This document shows, one piece after another, positions 45,529-54,329 of a DNA stretch of 64,000 nucleotides. The translations under genes were made by a program, and so were the position numbers. This stretch comes from Planctomycetota bacterium (GTDB lineage Bacteria > Planctomycetota > UBA1135 > GCA-002686595), in contig JADHOC010000006.1 in the NCBI GenBank assembly GCA_016779205.1, positions 62,001 through 126,000 on the forward strand, in the 5' to 3' direction. Under the pieces are notes generated by a model. It was not told the origin of the DNA. It did not search any database and saw only the letters and a program-made list of their open reading frames with translations. Every line of letters begins with the position of its first letter. Within the stretch, counting starts at the first letter, position 1.

Positions 45529-46781
45529 CGCTCGCGAGGGGTCAGCGATTCACCGCGCGCCGCGACGCGGCTGATCACGAGCACGCTGCCCGAGTACCCG
45601 CAGCTCACCAGGCAGAGGCCGAGCCCGTCGATCTCGCCCGTCGCGAGGTGGTGGAGCTTGGCGGAGTCCCGGGCCACGGAGCGCTTGGAGCTCATGAACA
45701 TCGGGCGCGCCGCCCGGTCGGGGTGGTCCATGGAGCGGACCTCGACGTTCTCGAGCATGACGACCCGGATAACGCCGTCGTAGCCAGCGGTGGCCACCTC
45801 GACGCCGCTGTCGACCGGGAGGAGGTCCGCCACGACCGCCCCCCGCAGGCGATTGTCGGCGCGCTCCAGGACCGTGACGGGCCCCTTGAGGCGGCCGCTC
45901 CCGTCACGCTCGATCAACCTGAGCAAACCGCCGTTGTCGCACACGACGACGCCGTCCCCAGGGAAGGGGGCGATGCGCGCCAGGGTCTCGCCGAGGTCAA
46001 CCCGCCGGACCTGCCCGAGGCGGCCGCCCTCGTCCCGGGTGAACTCGATCAGCCCCCCGTCGTCGCAGGCGAGGGCGAAGCCCCCCGCCGTGAGGCAGGC
46101 GCCCTTGGCGTTCCCCTCGTGCACGAGGCCGTGCGGTGCGGAGAGGTCCTCGACCGCGAGCCACTCATCGGTCGCGATCAGGCCCAAGAGGCGCGCCGCG
46201 CCGAAGTACCCCGCGACCACCAGCTCCTCGCCAGGCCGGGCCGGGTCCACGTCGCCCGCCGCGAGGGCGTGCACCAGGGCCGGCGTCACCAGCCGCGCCT
46301 CCACCCACTCGCCGCCCGCCATGGGGTGGCGCGCGAAGACCCGCACGATCCCGCACCCGCCGTCATCCTCTCCCCCCTCGAACATGCCCACGGCGACGAT
46401 CTCGTCGCCGGGCGCGGAGGGCACGAGGTCGGCGCAGAGGACCTGGACGAGCTCGCCCATGTTCCCGGAGGCCGCGGGCCCCAGGTCCATGGGCTCGAAG
46501 CCCTCACCGACACGACGGAACGCGCGAACCGCGCCGCGCCGATCCACCGCGACGATCTCGTCGCCCGGCGCGGTGGGGTCGAGCTCACCGCAGGCCACGC
46601 CGTTGATCCGGGCGTCCCCATGGAAGACCGTGGAGAGCTCCCAGTCCCCGTTGAGGACCGCAGGGATCGACAACGGCTCGGGTCCCATCGCCGGAGCATC
46701 CAGTCCGGGCGACGCCCCCTGGCAAGCGGCTGCGGTGAGGACGAGGAGGGCCAAAGGGAGGCGGTAGCGGGGTCGATCCAT
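45525..46781 (-). CDS. Beta-propeller (FG-GAP-like) lipoprotein
   Basis: 418-residue predicted lipoprotein. The signal peptide LPLALLVLTAAACQG has lipobox A-A-A-C. The mature protein is made of repeats around an acidic motif (PTAPGDEIVAVD, PSAPGDEIVAVG, PARPGEELVVAG), typical of FG-GAP/VCBS propellers. The repeats become less regular after residue 230. It lies 29 bases after selD and overlaps the glycerophosphodiesterase start, so it belongs to the minus-strand run. Function unknown; binding of a surface or matrix ligand is common for such folds. Confidence 0.8.
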   Translation of the reverse strand: MDRPRYRLPLALLVLTAAACQGASPGLDAPAMGPEPLSIPAVLNGDWELSTVFHGDARINGVACGELDPTAPGDEIVAVDRRGAVRAFRRVGEGFEPMDLGPAASGNMGELVQVLCADLVPSAPGDEIVAVGMFEGGEDDGGCGIVRVFARHPMAGGEWVEARLVTPALVHALAAGDVDPARPGEELVVAGYFGAARLLGLIATDEWLAVEDLSAPHGLVHEGNAKGACLTAGGFALACDDGGLIEFTRDEGGRLGQVRRVDLGETLARIAPFPGDGVVVCDNGGLLRLIERDGSGRLKGPVTVLERADNRLRGAVVADLLPVDSGVEVATAGYDGVIRVVMLENVEVRSMDHPDRAARPMFMSSKRSVARDSAKLHHLATGEIDGLGLCLVSCGYSGSVLVISRVAARGESLTPRER

Positions 46782-46810
46782 GGGGGTTCGGGAGGGGGTG
46801 GCGTCTTCCC

Positions 46811-47878
46811 TTAGACCAGCTGGACGAGGGAGTCACCCTCCCTCGGGAGGACCTCGCCGATGCGGTGCACCGGGACGTCCCGGCCCGCGAGCTCGTCCTC
46901 GAGCCGGGCTGCGTTGGCCTCCGGGAGGACGATCAAGAGCCCGCCGGACGTCTCGGCATCGTAGGAGATGTCCACGAGCGCCTTGTCCAGCCCCGCGGCC
47001 ACCCGCACCACCCCCGCCAGGGCGGACTTCCCGCGCTTCACGCCGCCGGAGACGACGCCCTTGGCGGCCAGGTCCCGGGCGCCCGGGAAGATCGGGACCG
47101 CGGAGAGATCGAAGCGGATGGTGACGCCCGAGGAGCGGGCGATGTTGCTCGCGTGGCCGTTGAGTCCGAAGCCCGTGATGTCCGTGCAGGCGCTGGATCC
47201 GGCCGCGTTCATGGCCTCTGCCGCGCGGTGGTTCAGGGTCGCCATCTGGAGCGCCGCCGCCCGCACCGCCTCATCCGGCGCCTTGCGGAACTTGCCCGCC
47301 GTGGTCATGGAGCCCATGCCGAGCGACTTCGTGAGGTAGAGCACGTCGCCGGGCTTGGCGCCCGCGTTGTCCGCGAGGTGAGCGCGGTCCACGATGCCCG
47401 TCACGGCGAACCCGAACTGGGGCTCGGGAGCCTCCACGGTGTGGCCCCCTGCGACCACTGCGCCAGCCTCCGCCACCTTCTCGAAGCCCCCGCGGAAGAT
47501 GTCGGCGATCCACTGTTCGTTGAAGCCCTTGGGGAACCCCGCCAGGTTGAGCGCGCTCACCGGGCGCCCCCCCATGGCGTAGACGTCCGAGAGCGAGTTC
47601 GCCGCGGCGACCGCCCCGTACAGGTACGCGTCGTCGAGGACCGGCGGGAAGTAGTCCACCGTCTGGACCAGCGCCACCTCGGCTCCGGCGGGGAGCCCGT
47701 CCCGCTCGCCGAGCACGACGACGCCGGCGTCGTCGACGGTCTGGGGACCGACGATGAGGCGAGGATCGGACGACGGATCAAGGTCACGCAGCACCTGCGT
47801 GAGCTGCCCCATGGGCATCTTGGCCGCTCAGCCGGCGCAGGCGGCGTAGTCGGTGAGTCGCTTGTTGCGTTTGAACAT
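46811..47878 (-). CDS. selD: Selenide,water dikinase, a selenoprotein (Sec17 encoded by TGA)
   Basis: Makes selenophosphate from selenide and ATP, the selenium donor for selenocysteine. Ordinary translation would begin at ATG 47818 and lose the active site. Reading back through one TGA at 47828-47830 to ATG 47878 adds MFKRNKRLTDYAACAG, then the TGA codon, then AAK. This matches the SelD N-terminus, with selenocysteine at residue 17 and the essential Lys at residue 20, the same numbers as Cys17 and Lys20 in E. coli. The rest is normal (QTVDYFP, AAANSLSDVYAMGG, GHTVEAPEPQFGFAVTG); total 355 residues. Sec insertion needs SelA, present 1.4 kb upstream on the same strand. Confidence 0.93.
47801..47830 (-). 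promoter_or_regulatory. Candidate bacterial SECIS hairpin after the selD TGA
   Basis: Reading the minus strand from the TGA at 47830-47828, GAGC (47829-47826) can pair with GCTC (47804-47801), and TGCCC (47817-47813) with GGGCA (47809-47805) around a 3-base loop. Position within the first 30 bases after TGA fits bacterial SECIS elements. The apical loop ATG with adjoining G's is compatible but not diagnostic. Confidence 0.5.
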
Positions 47879-47959
47879 GATGGTGGCGGGGCGCTTCCCC
47901 GCGGCGACTCTAAGCCCACACCCGCCCCCGTGGAAGCGAAGCGCCCCCTGGATTCCCGA

Positions 47960-49216
47960 TCAGGCCGGGAAGTATCGAGGCTGCCCGCGGAGGCTCCCGC
48001 GCAGCGCGGCCCTCGTGTCCACCACGAGCACCTCGGATTCCACCAGTAGCTCGAGGTCCACGCCAGGTTGAGCCACGAGCAGAACGGCCACGTCCGTCTC
48101 CGCGAGCTGCTCGGCATCGAGGGGGCGGGACTCCCCAAGTTCACACAGCGGGACGAGCGGGTCGTGATAGCGGACCTGCGCACCCTCCAGGCGGAGCTCG
48201 CTCGCCAGTGGGAACGCTGGAGACTCTTCCACGATCCCTACCCCCGCCTTGTAGGCGACACCGAGGACGAGCACCCGCGCCCCCTCGACGGCGAGGCCTC
48301 GACTCTCGAGGGCCAGCCGGACCTTGCTCGCCACGAAGGAGGGCATGGCCCGGTTGATCTCCCCGGAGAGTTCCACGAAGCGGGCGCCGGCACCGGCGCG
48401 CTTCGCCGCCCACGCGAGATAGAAAGGGTCGATGGGGAGGCAGTGGCCCCCCATGCCCGGTCCGGGATCGAAGCGCGTGAAGCCGAAGGGCTTGGTGGAG
48501 GCCGCGTCGAGGACCTCCCAGATGTCGATCCCCATGGCGTCGAAGGCGACCTTCAGCTCCCCCACCAGCGCGATATTCACCGCGCGGTGCACGTTCTCCA
48601 CCAGCTTCGCGGCCTCGGCGACCTCGGTCGAGGACACCGGGATCACGGTCTCGAACGCCCGGGAATAGAGTGCCACAGCGCGCTCCGTGCCCGCCGAGGT
48701 CAGCCCCCCCACCAGCTTCGGCACGTCGCTCCCGAGTCGACCGCCCTCATCCCGGCCAGGGTCAACCCGCTCTGGCGAGTATGCGAGGTCCACCCCGACG
48801 CCGGCAAAGATCTGGCCGAGCACCTCACGGGTCGTTCCCGGCCAGGTGGTGGACTCGAGCACGACCAGGGTGCCCTCGGCCACGTGCGCGGCCACCTCCC
48901 GAGCGGCCCCCTCCACGGCGCTCAGGTCCGGCCGCCGCTCGGCGTCCAGGGGAGTTGGAACGCAGATGATGACAGCGTCGCAGCGGGCGAGGTCCCTCCC
49001 CTCCCCGGAGATCAAGGCGTCGGCGAGCACCTCCACCTGCTCGTCCTCGAGGTGCGCGAGCGGCGAGGTCAGGCGGCTGATGGCTCCGCGGCGCTCGCCG
49101 TCTCGCTCGAGGAGGACGAGGGGGACCCCGGCGCGCGCAAAGAGGATCGACAGCGGCAGCCCGACGGAGCCGAGGCCGACGATCCCGACCGTCGGTGGAT
49201 TGGATTCGGTGGCCAT
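47960..49216 (-). CDS. Nucleotide-sugar dehydrogenase (UDP-glucose/UDP-ManNAc type)
   Basis: Four-electron NAD-dependent dehydrogenase that oxidises the C6 hydroxyl of a UDP-sugar to an acid for surface polysaccharide; 418 residues from ATG 49216. GIVGLGSVGLPLS is the NAD fold and LAYSPERVDPG the UGD signature. EAAKLVENVHRAVNIAL lies in the central helix, and catalytic Cys259 sits in GGHCLPIDP. The motif form is nearer to WecC/TviB-type enzymes than to UDP-glucose dehydrogenases. It lies between selA and selD without obvious reason; spacing (45 and 81 bases) suggests co-transcription only. Confidence 0.9.
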   Translation of the reverse strand: MATESNPPTVGIVGLGSVGLPLSILFARAGVPLVLLERDGERRGAISRLTSPLAHLEDEQVEVLADALISGEGRDLARCDAVIICVPTPLDAERRPDLSAVEGAAREVAAHVAEGTLVVLESTTWPGTTREVLGQIFAGVGVDLAYSPERVDPGRDEGGRLGSDVPKLVGGLTSAGTERAVALYSRAFETVIPVSSTEVAEAAKLVENVHRAVNIALVGELKVAFDAMGIDIWEVLDAASTKPFGFTRFDPGPGMGGHCLPIDPFYLAWAAKRAGAGARFVELSGEINRAMPSFVASKVRLALESRGLAVEGARVLVLGVAYKAGVGIVEESPAFPLASELRLEGAQVRYHDPLVPLCELGESRPLDAEQLAETDVAVLLVAQPGVDLELLVESEVLVVDTRAALRGSLRGQPRYFPA

Positions 49217-49260
49217 GGAGGCTCGAAGACGCGCGGCGGCTCGTTTCCTTCCCGCGGGCG

Positions 49261-50721
49261 TCAGGCGATCGCCTCGAAGGCGGCGAGGAGGCGCGCCTCG
49301 TCTCCGGGGAGGAGGGCGCGCGGGTCGAGGAGGACCGCGTCCTCGTGGATGCGGACGAAGACGGGGGGCTCGCCGGCCCGGAGGCGGGTCGCGAGGGACT
49401 CGGCGGAGTGGCCCTGACCGGAGACCCGGACCGCCGTCGTGGGCAGGAAGATCGTCGGCGCGCTGCCGCTGCCGGGCTGCGACTTCTCCGGGACGGCCTC
49501 GGCAGAGAAGCCGGGGAGCGCGTCGATGGCCGCCGCGATGCGCGCGGCGCTCTCGGCGAGCTCGGGCTCCGGACGGTGCATGAGCCGGCGCGAGGGGATC
49601 TCGCTCCCGCGCCCCGCGAGCAGCAGCTCGAGGGTGGCCTCGAGGCCCGCCAGGGCGACCTTGTCCAGGCGCAGCGCCCGGTAGATGGGGTTGCCGCGAA
49701 GGGCACGGATCGACTCCTGGCGGCCGACGATCAGCCCCGCCTGGGGCCCTCCGAGGAGCTTGTCCCCTGAGAACGCGACCACGTCGATTCCGGTGGCCAC
49801 CGCGTCGCGCACCACCGTCTCGTCGCCGACCTCCTCGAGGGGGCGGGTCCCCTCCACCTCGATCCTCCCGGAGCCGAGGTCCCAGCCCGAGGTCACGCCG
49901 TGCTCCTTGCCCAGGCACGCGAGCTCGGCGGGGTCCGCCTCCTCCGTGAAGCCGACGACGCGGTAGTTGCTGGTGTGCACCTTCATCAGGAGCCCGGTGT
50001 CGGGCCCGATCGCGCGCTCGTAGTCCACGGCGCGGGTGCGGTTGGTGGTGCCCACCTCCACCATGTCCACCCCCGCGCGGGCCATCACGTCGGGGACCCG
50101 GAAGGACCCTCCGATCTCGACGAGCTCGCCCCTGCTGACGATGGCCTCCCGCCCGCCGGCAAACGTCTGCATCATCAGGAAGGCGGCGCCCGCGCAGTTG
50201 TTCACGGCGATGCCCGCCTCCGCCCCCGTGAGGCGAGAGAGGAGCACGCCGAGGCGCGCGTCGCGCTCGTTGCGCCGCGCGCTGTAGCGGTCCATCTCGA
50301 GGACGCAGTAGCCCTCCGCCGCGGCGCGCATGCGCTCCGCGGCCTCCGGGTGCACCGGGGCCCGCCCGAGGTTCGTGTGGAGCACCACCCCCGTGGCGTT
50401 CACCGCCGACCGAACCCCGCGTCCGGCCTCCACCCTGGCGCGCTCGAGGAGCGCCGCCCCGAACCCTCCGCCGGAGACCTCCGCCTCCACGTCGTCGGCG
50501 CCCAGGCCGTCCTTCCCGATCCGGCGCCGGAAGGCGTCCAGCTCCTGCTGAACCAGCTCGGTTCGGACCGCCGCCGGGATCGCCGCCATCCGCGCCGCCG
50601 CTTCGCCGGGTCCTGCGGGCCCCCCGTCGAGGAGCCCATCGAGCAGCCGCCGCCCCTCGTCCACGCTCGGGAGGGCTCGGAACGGGTTCGCCTCGCTGCT
50701 GGCTTGCTTGCCGGAACTCAT
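49261..50721 (-). CDS. selA: L-seryl-tRNA(Sec) selenium transferase
   Basis: PLP enzyme that converts Ser-tRNA(Sec) to Sec-tRNA(Sec) with selenophosphate; 486 residues from ATG 50721. SelA hallmarks are NATGVVLHTNLGRAP, NNCAGAAFLMM, SRGELVEIGGSFRVPDVM and EVGTTNRTRAVDYE. The PLP Lys321 is in FSGDKLLGGPQAG. The N-terminal tRNA-binding domain is present (RALPSVDEGRRLL). Together with selD in the same strand run, this is direct evidence of selenocysteine use. The elongation factor selB and tRNA(Sec) gene selC are not in this window. Confidence 0.97.
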   Translation of the reverse strand: MSSGKQASSEANPFRALPSVDEGRRLLDGLLDGGPAGPGEAAARMAAIPAAVRTELVQQELDAFRRRIGKDGLGADDVEAEVSGGGFGAALLERARVEAGRGVRSAVNATGVVLHTNLGRAPVHPEAAERMRAAAEGYCVLEMDRYSARRNERDARLGVLLSRLTGAEAGIAVNNCAGAAFLMMQTFAGGREAIVSRGELVEIGGSFRVPDVMARAGVDMVEVGTTNRTRAVDYERAIGPDTGLLMKVHTSNYRVVGFTEEADPAELACLGKEHGVTSGWDLGSGRIEVEGTRPLEEVGDETVVRDAVATGIDVVAFSGDKLLGGPQAGLIVGRQESIRALRGNPIYRALRLDKVALAGLEATLELLLAGRGSEIPSRRLMHRPEPELAESAARIAAAIDALPGFSAEAVPEKSQPGSGSAPTIFLPTTAVRVSGQGHSAESLATRLRAGEPPVFVRIHEDAVLLDPRALLPGDEARLLAAFEAIA

Positions 50722-50804
50722 GGTCCCCCGAGATTAGCGCTCGGAGCGCTCGCCGTCGCGCCGCCGGGCTCGATCCCGATCCGAGCCGCTGTTAGGTTGT
50801 GTCC

Positions 50805-52595
50805 ATGGCGCCTCCCTCCCCGACGGCCTCGGCCTCGCCCTCCTCCACCTCCCACGGACACCCGGCCCTCCCCGGGCACTGGAACCTGATGGAGCCGGAC
50901 CCGGAGCTGGTCAAGGGCCTCGTGCACTCGGAGCGGGTCCCCGACGTGCTGGCTCGGCTCCTCGTGAACCGGGGGCACAGCACGCCGACGGAGGCCGCCT
51001 CCCAGCTCACGCCGACCCTCCACGGGCTCAACGATCCGGCCGGCCTGCCCGAGATGGAGCGCGCGGCCGAGCGCCTGGAGAAGGCCGTGGCCGACGGCGA
51101 GACCGTGCTGGTGCACGGGGACTACGACGTGGACGGGGTCAGCGGCACGGTCCTGCTCGTGCGCTTCCTCCGGCACCTGGGCGCGCGGGTCGAGTGGCAC
51201 ATCCCCCACCGCACGCGGGACGGCTACTCCTTCGGCGACCACTCGGTCGTGAAGGCCAAGGAGACGGGCGCGACGCTTGTCATCTCGGTGGACAACGGAA
51301 CCTCGGCGGTGGAGCCCATCGCTGCCCTCCGGGAGGCCGGCGTCGACGTGATCGTCACCGACCACCACGAGCCCCCCGAGGGCGAGCTCCCCCCCACCTT
51401 CGCCCTGGTCAATCCGAAGCTCCCCACCTCCGAGTATCCGTTCCGGGAACTCTGCGGGAGCGCGGTCGCGTTCAAGCTCGCCTGGGCCGTCTGCCAGCGC
51501 ATGAGCGGCGGCGAGAAGGTCCGACCCGACCTGCGCCAGTTCCTGCTCGAGGCGCTCGGCTACGTGGCCATCGCCACCGTCTGCGACGTGGTCCCCCTCA
51601 TCGGAGAGAACCGCATCCTCGCCCACTTCGGCCTGCGAGCGCTCCACGAGTCTCCCTCCCCCGGCGTCCAGGCGCTCCTGGAGCGCACCGACCTCGCCGG
51701 CCGAGCCCTGACCGCCGAGGACATCGGCTTCCAGATCGGCCCGCGCATCAACGCCAGCGGGCGCATGGACAGCGCGGCGCGCGCGGTCGAGACCCTGCTC
51801 GCCGCGGACGCGGTGGAGGGGCGCCGGCACGCGGAGCACCTCGAGTCCCTCAACGACGCCCGCCGCCAGGTGGAGCGCGGCGTCCTCGAGGAGGCGCTCG
51901 AGCAGGCCGAGCAGTTCGCGGACCCCGAGGCCTATCCGATCATGGTCCTCGGCGGCGCCGGCTGGCACCCCGGCGTGGTGGGCATCGTCGCCTCCCGGAT
52001 CGTGGACCGCTTCCACCGCCCGGCGCTCATCATCGGCATCGACGACGAGGGCATCGGCCGCGGGAGCGCGCGCTCCGTCCCCGGCATCAGCGTGCTGGAG
52101 ATCATGCGCGGCGGCGCGGACCACATGAACCGCTTCGGCGGGCACGCCATGGCCGCCGGCTGCGAGATCCAAGGGGACCGCCTCGAGGACCTGCGCGCGT
52201 CGCTGGTCGCGAGGGCCAAGGAGCTCCCCCCCAGGGACGCCGTCCAGGACCTCCGGATCGACACCCGGGTCCAACTCCAGGGCTTCGACGAGAACCTGAT
52301 GCGCCAGATCCAGCGCCTCGAGCCCTGCGGCGAGGGCAACCCCCAGCCGGTGCTGCTGGCCGAGGATGTGCGCCTGGAGGAGATGCCGCGGGTCATCGGC
52401 CAGGACCGCACCCACATGCTGCTCCAGGTGCGATCGGGGACGACGGTGCTCAAGGCGCTCGCCTTCGGCATGGCCAGCCGCGAGCACGAGCTCCGGATGT
52501 CCCGCCCGGTGGACCTCGTCTTCACGCCGAGGCTCAGCCACTGGCGCGGACGCACCCAGGTCGAGCTCATCGTGGCCGACTTCCAGTGCCGGTGA
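50805..52595 (+). CDS. recJ: Single-stranded-DNA-specific exonuclease RecJ
   Basis: 5'-3' single-strand exonuclease of recombination and mismatch repair, 596 residues from ATG 50805 (GTG 50799 is two codons earlier). DHH phosphoesterase motifs are DYDVDGVSG, SVDNGTSAVE (where many have D-x-G), VTDHHEP and CDVVPL. The DHHA1 motif is GGHAMAAG. The oligonucleotide-binding domain covers the last 120 residues. Length is normal. It is divergent from selA across about 80 bases and followed by the propeller gene on the same strand. Confidence 0.96.
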   Translation: MAPPSPTASASPSSTSHGHPALPGHWNLMEPDPELVKGLVHSERVPDVLARLLVNRGHSTPTEAASQLTPTLHGLNDPAGLPEMERAAERLEKAVADGETVLVHGDYDVDGVSGTVLLVRFLRHLGARVEWHIPHRTRDGYSFGDHSVVKAKETGATLVISVDNGTSAVEPIAALREAGVDVIVTDHHEPPEGELPPTFALVNPKLPTSEYPFRELCGSAVAFKLAWAVCQRMSGGEKVRPDLRQFLLEALGYVAIATVCDVVPLIGENRILAHFGLRALHESPSPGVQALLERTDLAGRALTAEDIGFQIGPRINASGRMDSAARAVETLLAADAVEGRRHAEHLESLNDARRQVERGVLEEALEQAEQFADPEAYPIMVLGGAGWHPGVVGIVASRIVDRFHRPALIIGIDDEGIGRGSARSVPGISVLEIMRGGADHMNRFGGHAMAAGCEIQGDRLEDLRASLVARAKELPPRDAVQDLRIDTRVQLQGFDENLMRQIQRLEPCGEGNPQPVLLAEDVRLEEMPRVIGQDRTHMLLQVRSGTTVLKALAFGMASREHELRMSRPVDLVFTPRLSHWRGRTQVELIVADFQCR

Positions 52596-52655
52596 GGCGG
52601 GCCCCATCCTGACCGGGTCGTCGCCGTCCTGGCACGGCGCGCCTATCCTCAGGGC

Positions 52656-54326
52656 ATGAAGCCGCTCCCCACCTCGACGCTCGCCGCCCTCTCGCTCCTC
52701 CCCCTGGCGCTGGCCTGCGCCACGGGCGGGGCCGCATCCGCCGCCGATTGGCCCCAGGGGCCCGGCCCCAACGGGGACTGGAGCAGCACCGGGCCCGAGC
52801 CGCCCGCGCACTTCAGCGTCCGCCGCGGAGTGAACGTGAGGTGGCGCGCTCCCCTCCCCGAGACGGGCCAGGGCGGCGTCACCGTCGCGAACGGTCGAGT
52901 CTACGTGGCGTCCATGGCCCCCTGGGATCCGGCCAACGCCCTCGACGCCGAGGAGGCCGAGCGGTTCAAGCACGCGACCGAGGGCCGCGCCGTGGTGGGC
53001 AAGGACATCGACGCCCACTGCCTCGACGCGGAGACCGGCGAGCGGATCTGGACCCGGCGCATCGAGGGCAGCGTCCCCGCCATCTACACCTACCCCTTCT
53101 CCGACGCGACCTCGGCCTCGCCCGTGGTCTGTGGAGAGGAGGTCATCTTCACCAACGCGGCCGGTCGCGTCGTGTGCTTCGACGCCGAGGGGGGCGTGCG
53201 CTGGGAGCGCGTCTACACCCCCGCGTTCGACGGCCCCTTCAACAAGCAGTTCGAGCCCGTCATCGTGGAGGACGGAGCCCGTCGTGTGTTCGTCCACATG
53301 GAGCCGTTCGTCCCCCAGGGCGGCGGGCCGTCACCCACCGAGCCGGAGGACGAGGGCGCCCTCCACGGCCGCTGGCACCACCTCGTGGGCCTCGACGCCG
53401 CCACCGGCGCCGAGCTCTGGCGGAGCGAAGATGGGCTGACCCAGTACAACGCGCCGACCGTGGTGGGCGGCGAGTCCCCGCGCATGCTCCACGCCCGGGG
53501 CGGGCCCCACGCGGTCCCCGAGCGGCCCGTGGGCGTCACCCTCACGCGCCTCGACGGAGCGGACGCGGGGCGACGCAGCTGGCGCTATGAGGACCCGCGC
53601 GGCAACCACGAGGCGTCCCTGCAGACCATGGCCCACGACGCGAACCACGCCTACTGGATCCTCAAGGAGCCCCGCAACGAGCTCGTTGTCCTCGACCTCG
53701 CGACGGGCGAAGAGGTCCGGTCCATCTCCCTCGTGGAGGGCGTCACCCGACGGACCTTCGATCAGGCGCTGGGGGACTGGGTGACCGAGGAGGACGTGGA
53801 CCTTGAGAAGGGGGTGTTCCCCGCCCGTTACTCCATGGTCGCCGCCCAGGGCGCCGTGTACTTCCAGTGCTACGCCACGGCCTGGGGGAAGCCGACCATT
53901 GGCCCCGCCTACAGCTTCGGGCGCGTGGACGCGGAAGCGGGCACCGTGGAGTACCTCGAGGTGCCCACGGATCTGGTCTCGGCCAGCGACGGGGAGCTCG
54001 AATACCTCTGGCGGACCCCGCGTGTGGCCCGCCCCTTGAACAGCCGAGGCGAGGAGGTCACAGGAGACGACCGCTGTCGGTGGGACGGGTGGGACTGGGT
54101 CTTCAACGGGTCGCCCACGCGGGTGAACGACCGCCTGTACTTCACCCTGGCCAGCGGCGTCGTCTACGTGTTCGACGCGGCCGCGAGTCCCTTCGACGGG
54201 GCCGCGCTCCTGGCCGTCAACGACCTGGGCCCGGCAGGCGAGGTGTGGACGGCGAACTCGATCTCGTACGCCGACGGCAGGCTCTTCCACCGCACGGGCG
54301 CCGAGGTGATCTGCTTCGGCCGCTGA
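52656..54326 (+). CDS. PQQ-type beta-propeller lipoprotein
   Basis: 556-residue exported protein. The signal peptide LSLLPLALACATGG has a lipobox-like L-A-C, so it may be lipid-anchored. The mature protein shows propeller blades of the PQQ/BamB type, each with W or R at the end of a strand: ADWPQGPGPNGDWS at the start, HCLDAETGERIWTRRI, VVCFDAEGGVRWERV and VGLDAATGAELWRSEDG. Dehydrogenase cofactor ligands are not evident, so the PQQ fold is probably structural. Such single-domain propellers are abundant in planctomycetes. It ends 3 bases from a convergent sulfatase gene. Confidence 0.85.
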   Translation: MKPLPTSTLAALSLLPLALACATGGAASAADWPQGPGPNGDWSSTGPEPPAHFSVRRGVNVRWRAPLPETGQGGVTVANGRVYVASMAPWDPANALDAEEAERFKHATEGRAVVGKDIDAHCLDAETGERIWTRRIEGSVPAIYTYPFSDATSASPVVCGEEVIFTNAAGRVVCFDAEGGVRWERVYTPAFDGPFNKQFEPVIVEDGARRVFVHMEPFVPQGGGPSPTEPEDEGALHGRWHHLVGLDAATGAELWRSEDGLTQYNAPTVVGGESPRMLHARGGPHAVPERPVGVTLTRLDGADAGRRSWRYEDPRGNHEASLQTMAHDANHAYWILKEPRNELVVLDLATGEEVRSISLVEGVTRRTFDQALGDWVTEEDVDLEKGVFPARYSMVAAQGAVYFQCYATAWGKPTIGPAYSFGRVDAEAGTVEYLEVPTDLVSASDGELEYLWRTPRVARPLNSRGEEVTGDDRCRWDGWDWVFNGSPTRVNDRLYFTLASGVVYVFDAAASPFDGAALLAVNDLGPAGEVWTANSISYADGRLFHRTGAEVICFGR

Positions 54327-54329
54327 CCC

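Noticed and set aside
43834-45783. Plus-strand 649-codon frame across the glycerophosphodiesterase
   Set aside because: The minus strand holds a recognisable GDPD domain; the plus frame is Arg/Pro/Glu-rich and motif-free.
46811-47818. selD starting at ATG 47818 as a normal, non-seleno gene
   Set aside because: This form lacks the catalytic residue and Lys20; upstream codons across the TGA are clearly homologous to SelD.
47879-47959. Possible tRNA(Sec) gene in the gap upstream of selD
   Set aside because: No T-loop TTCGA sequence, no long variable arm pattern and no acceptor stem pairing on either strand.
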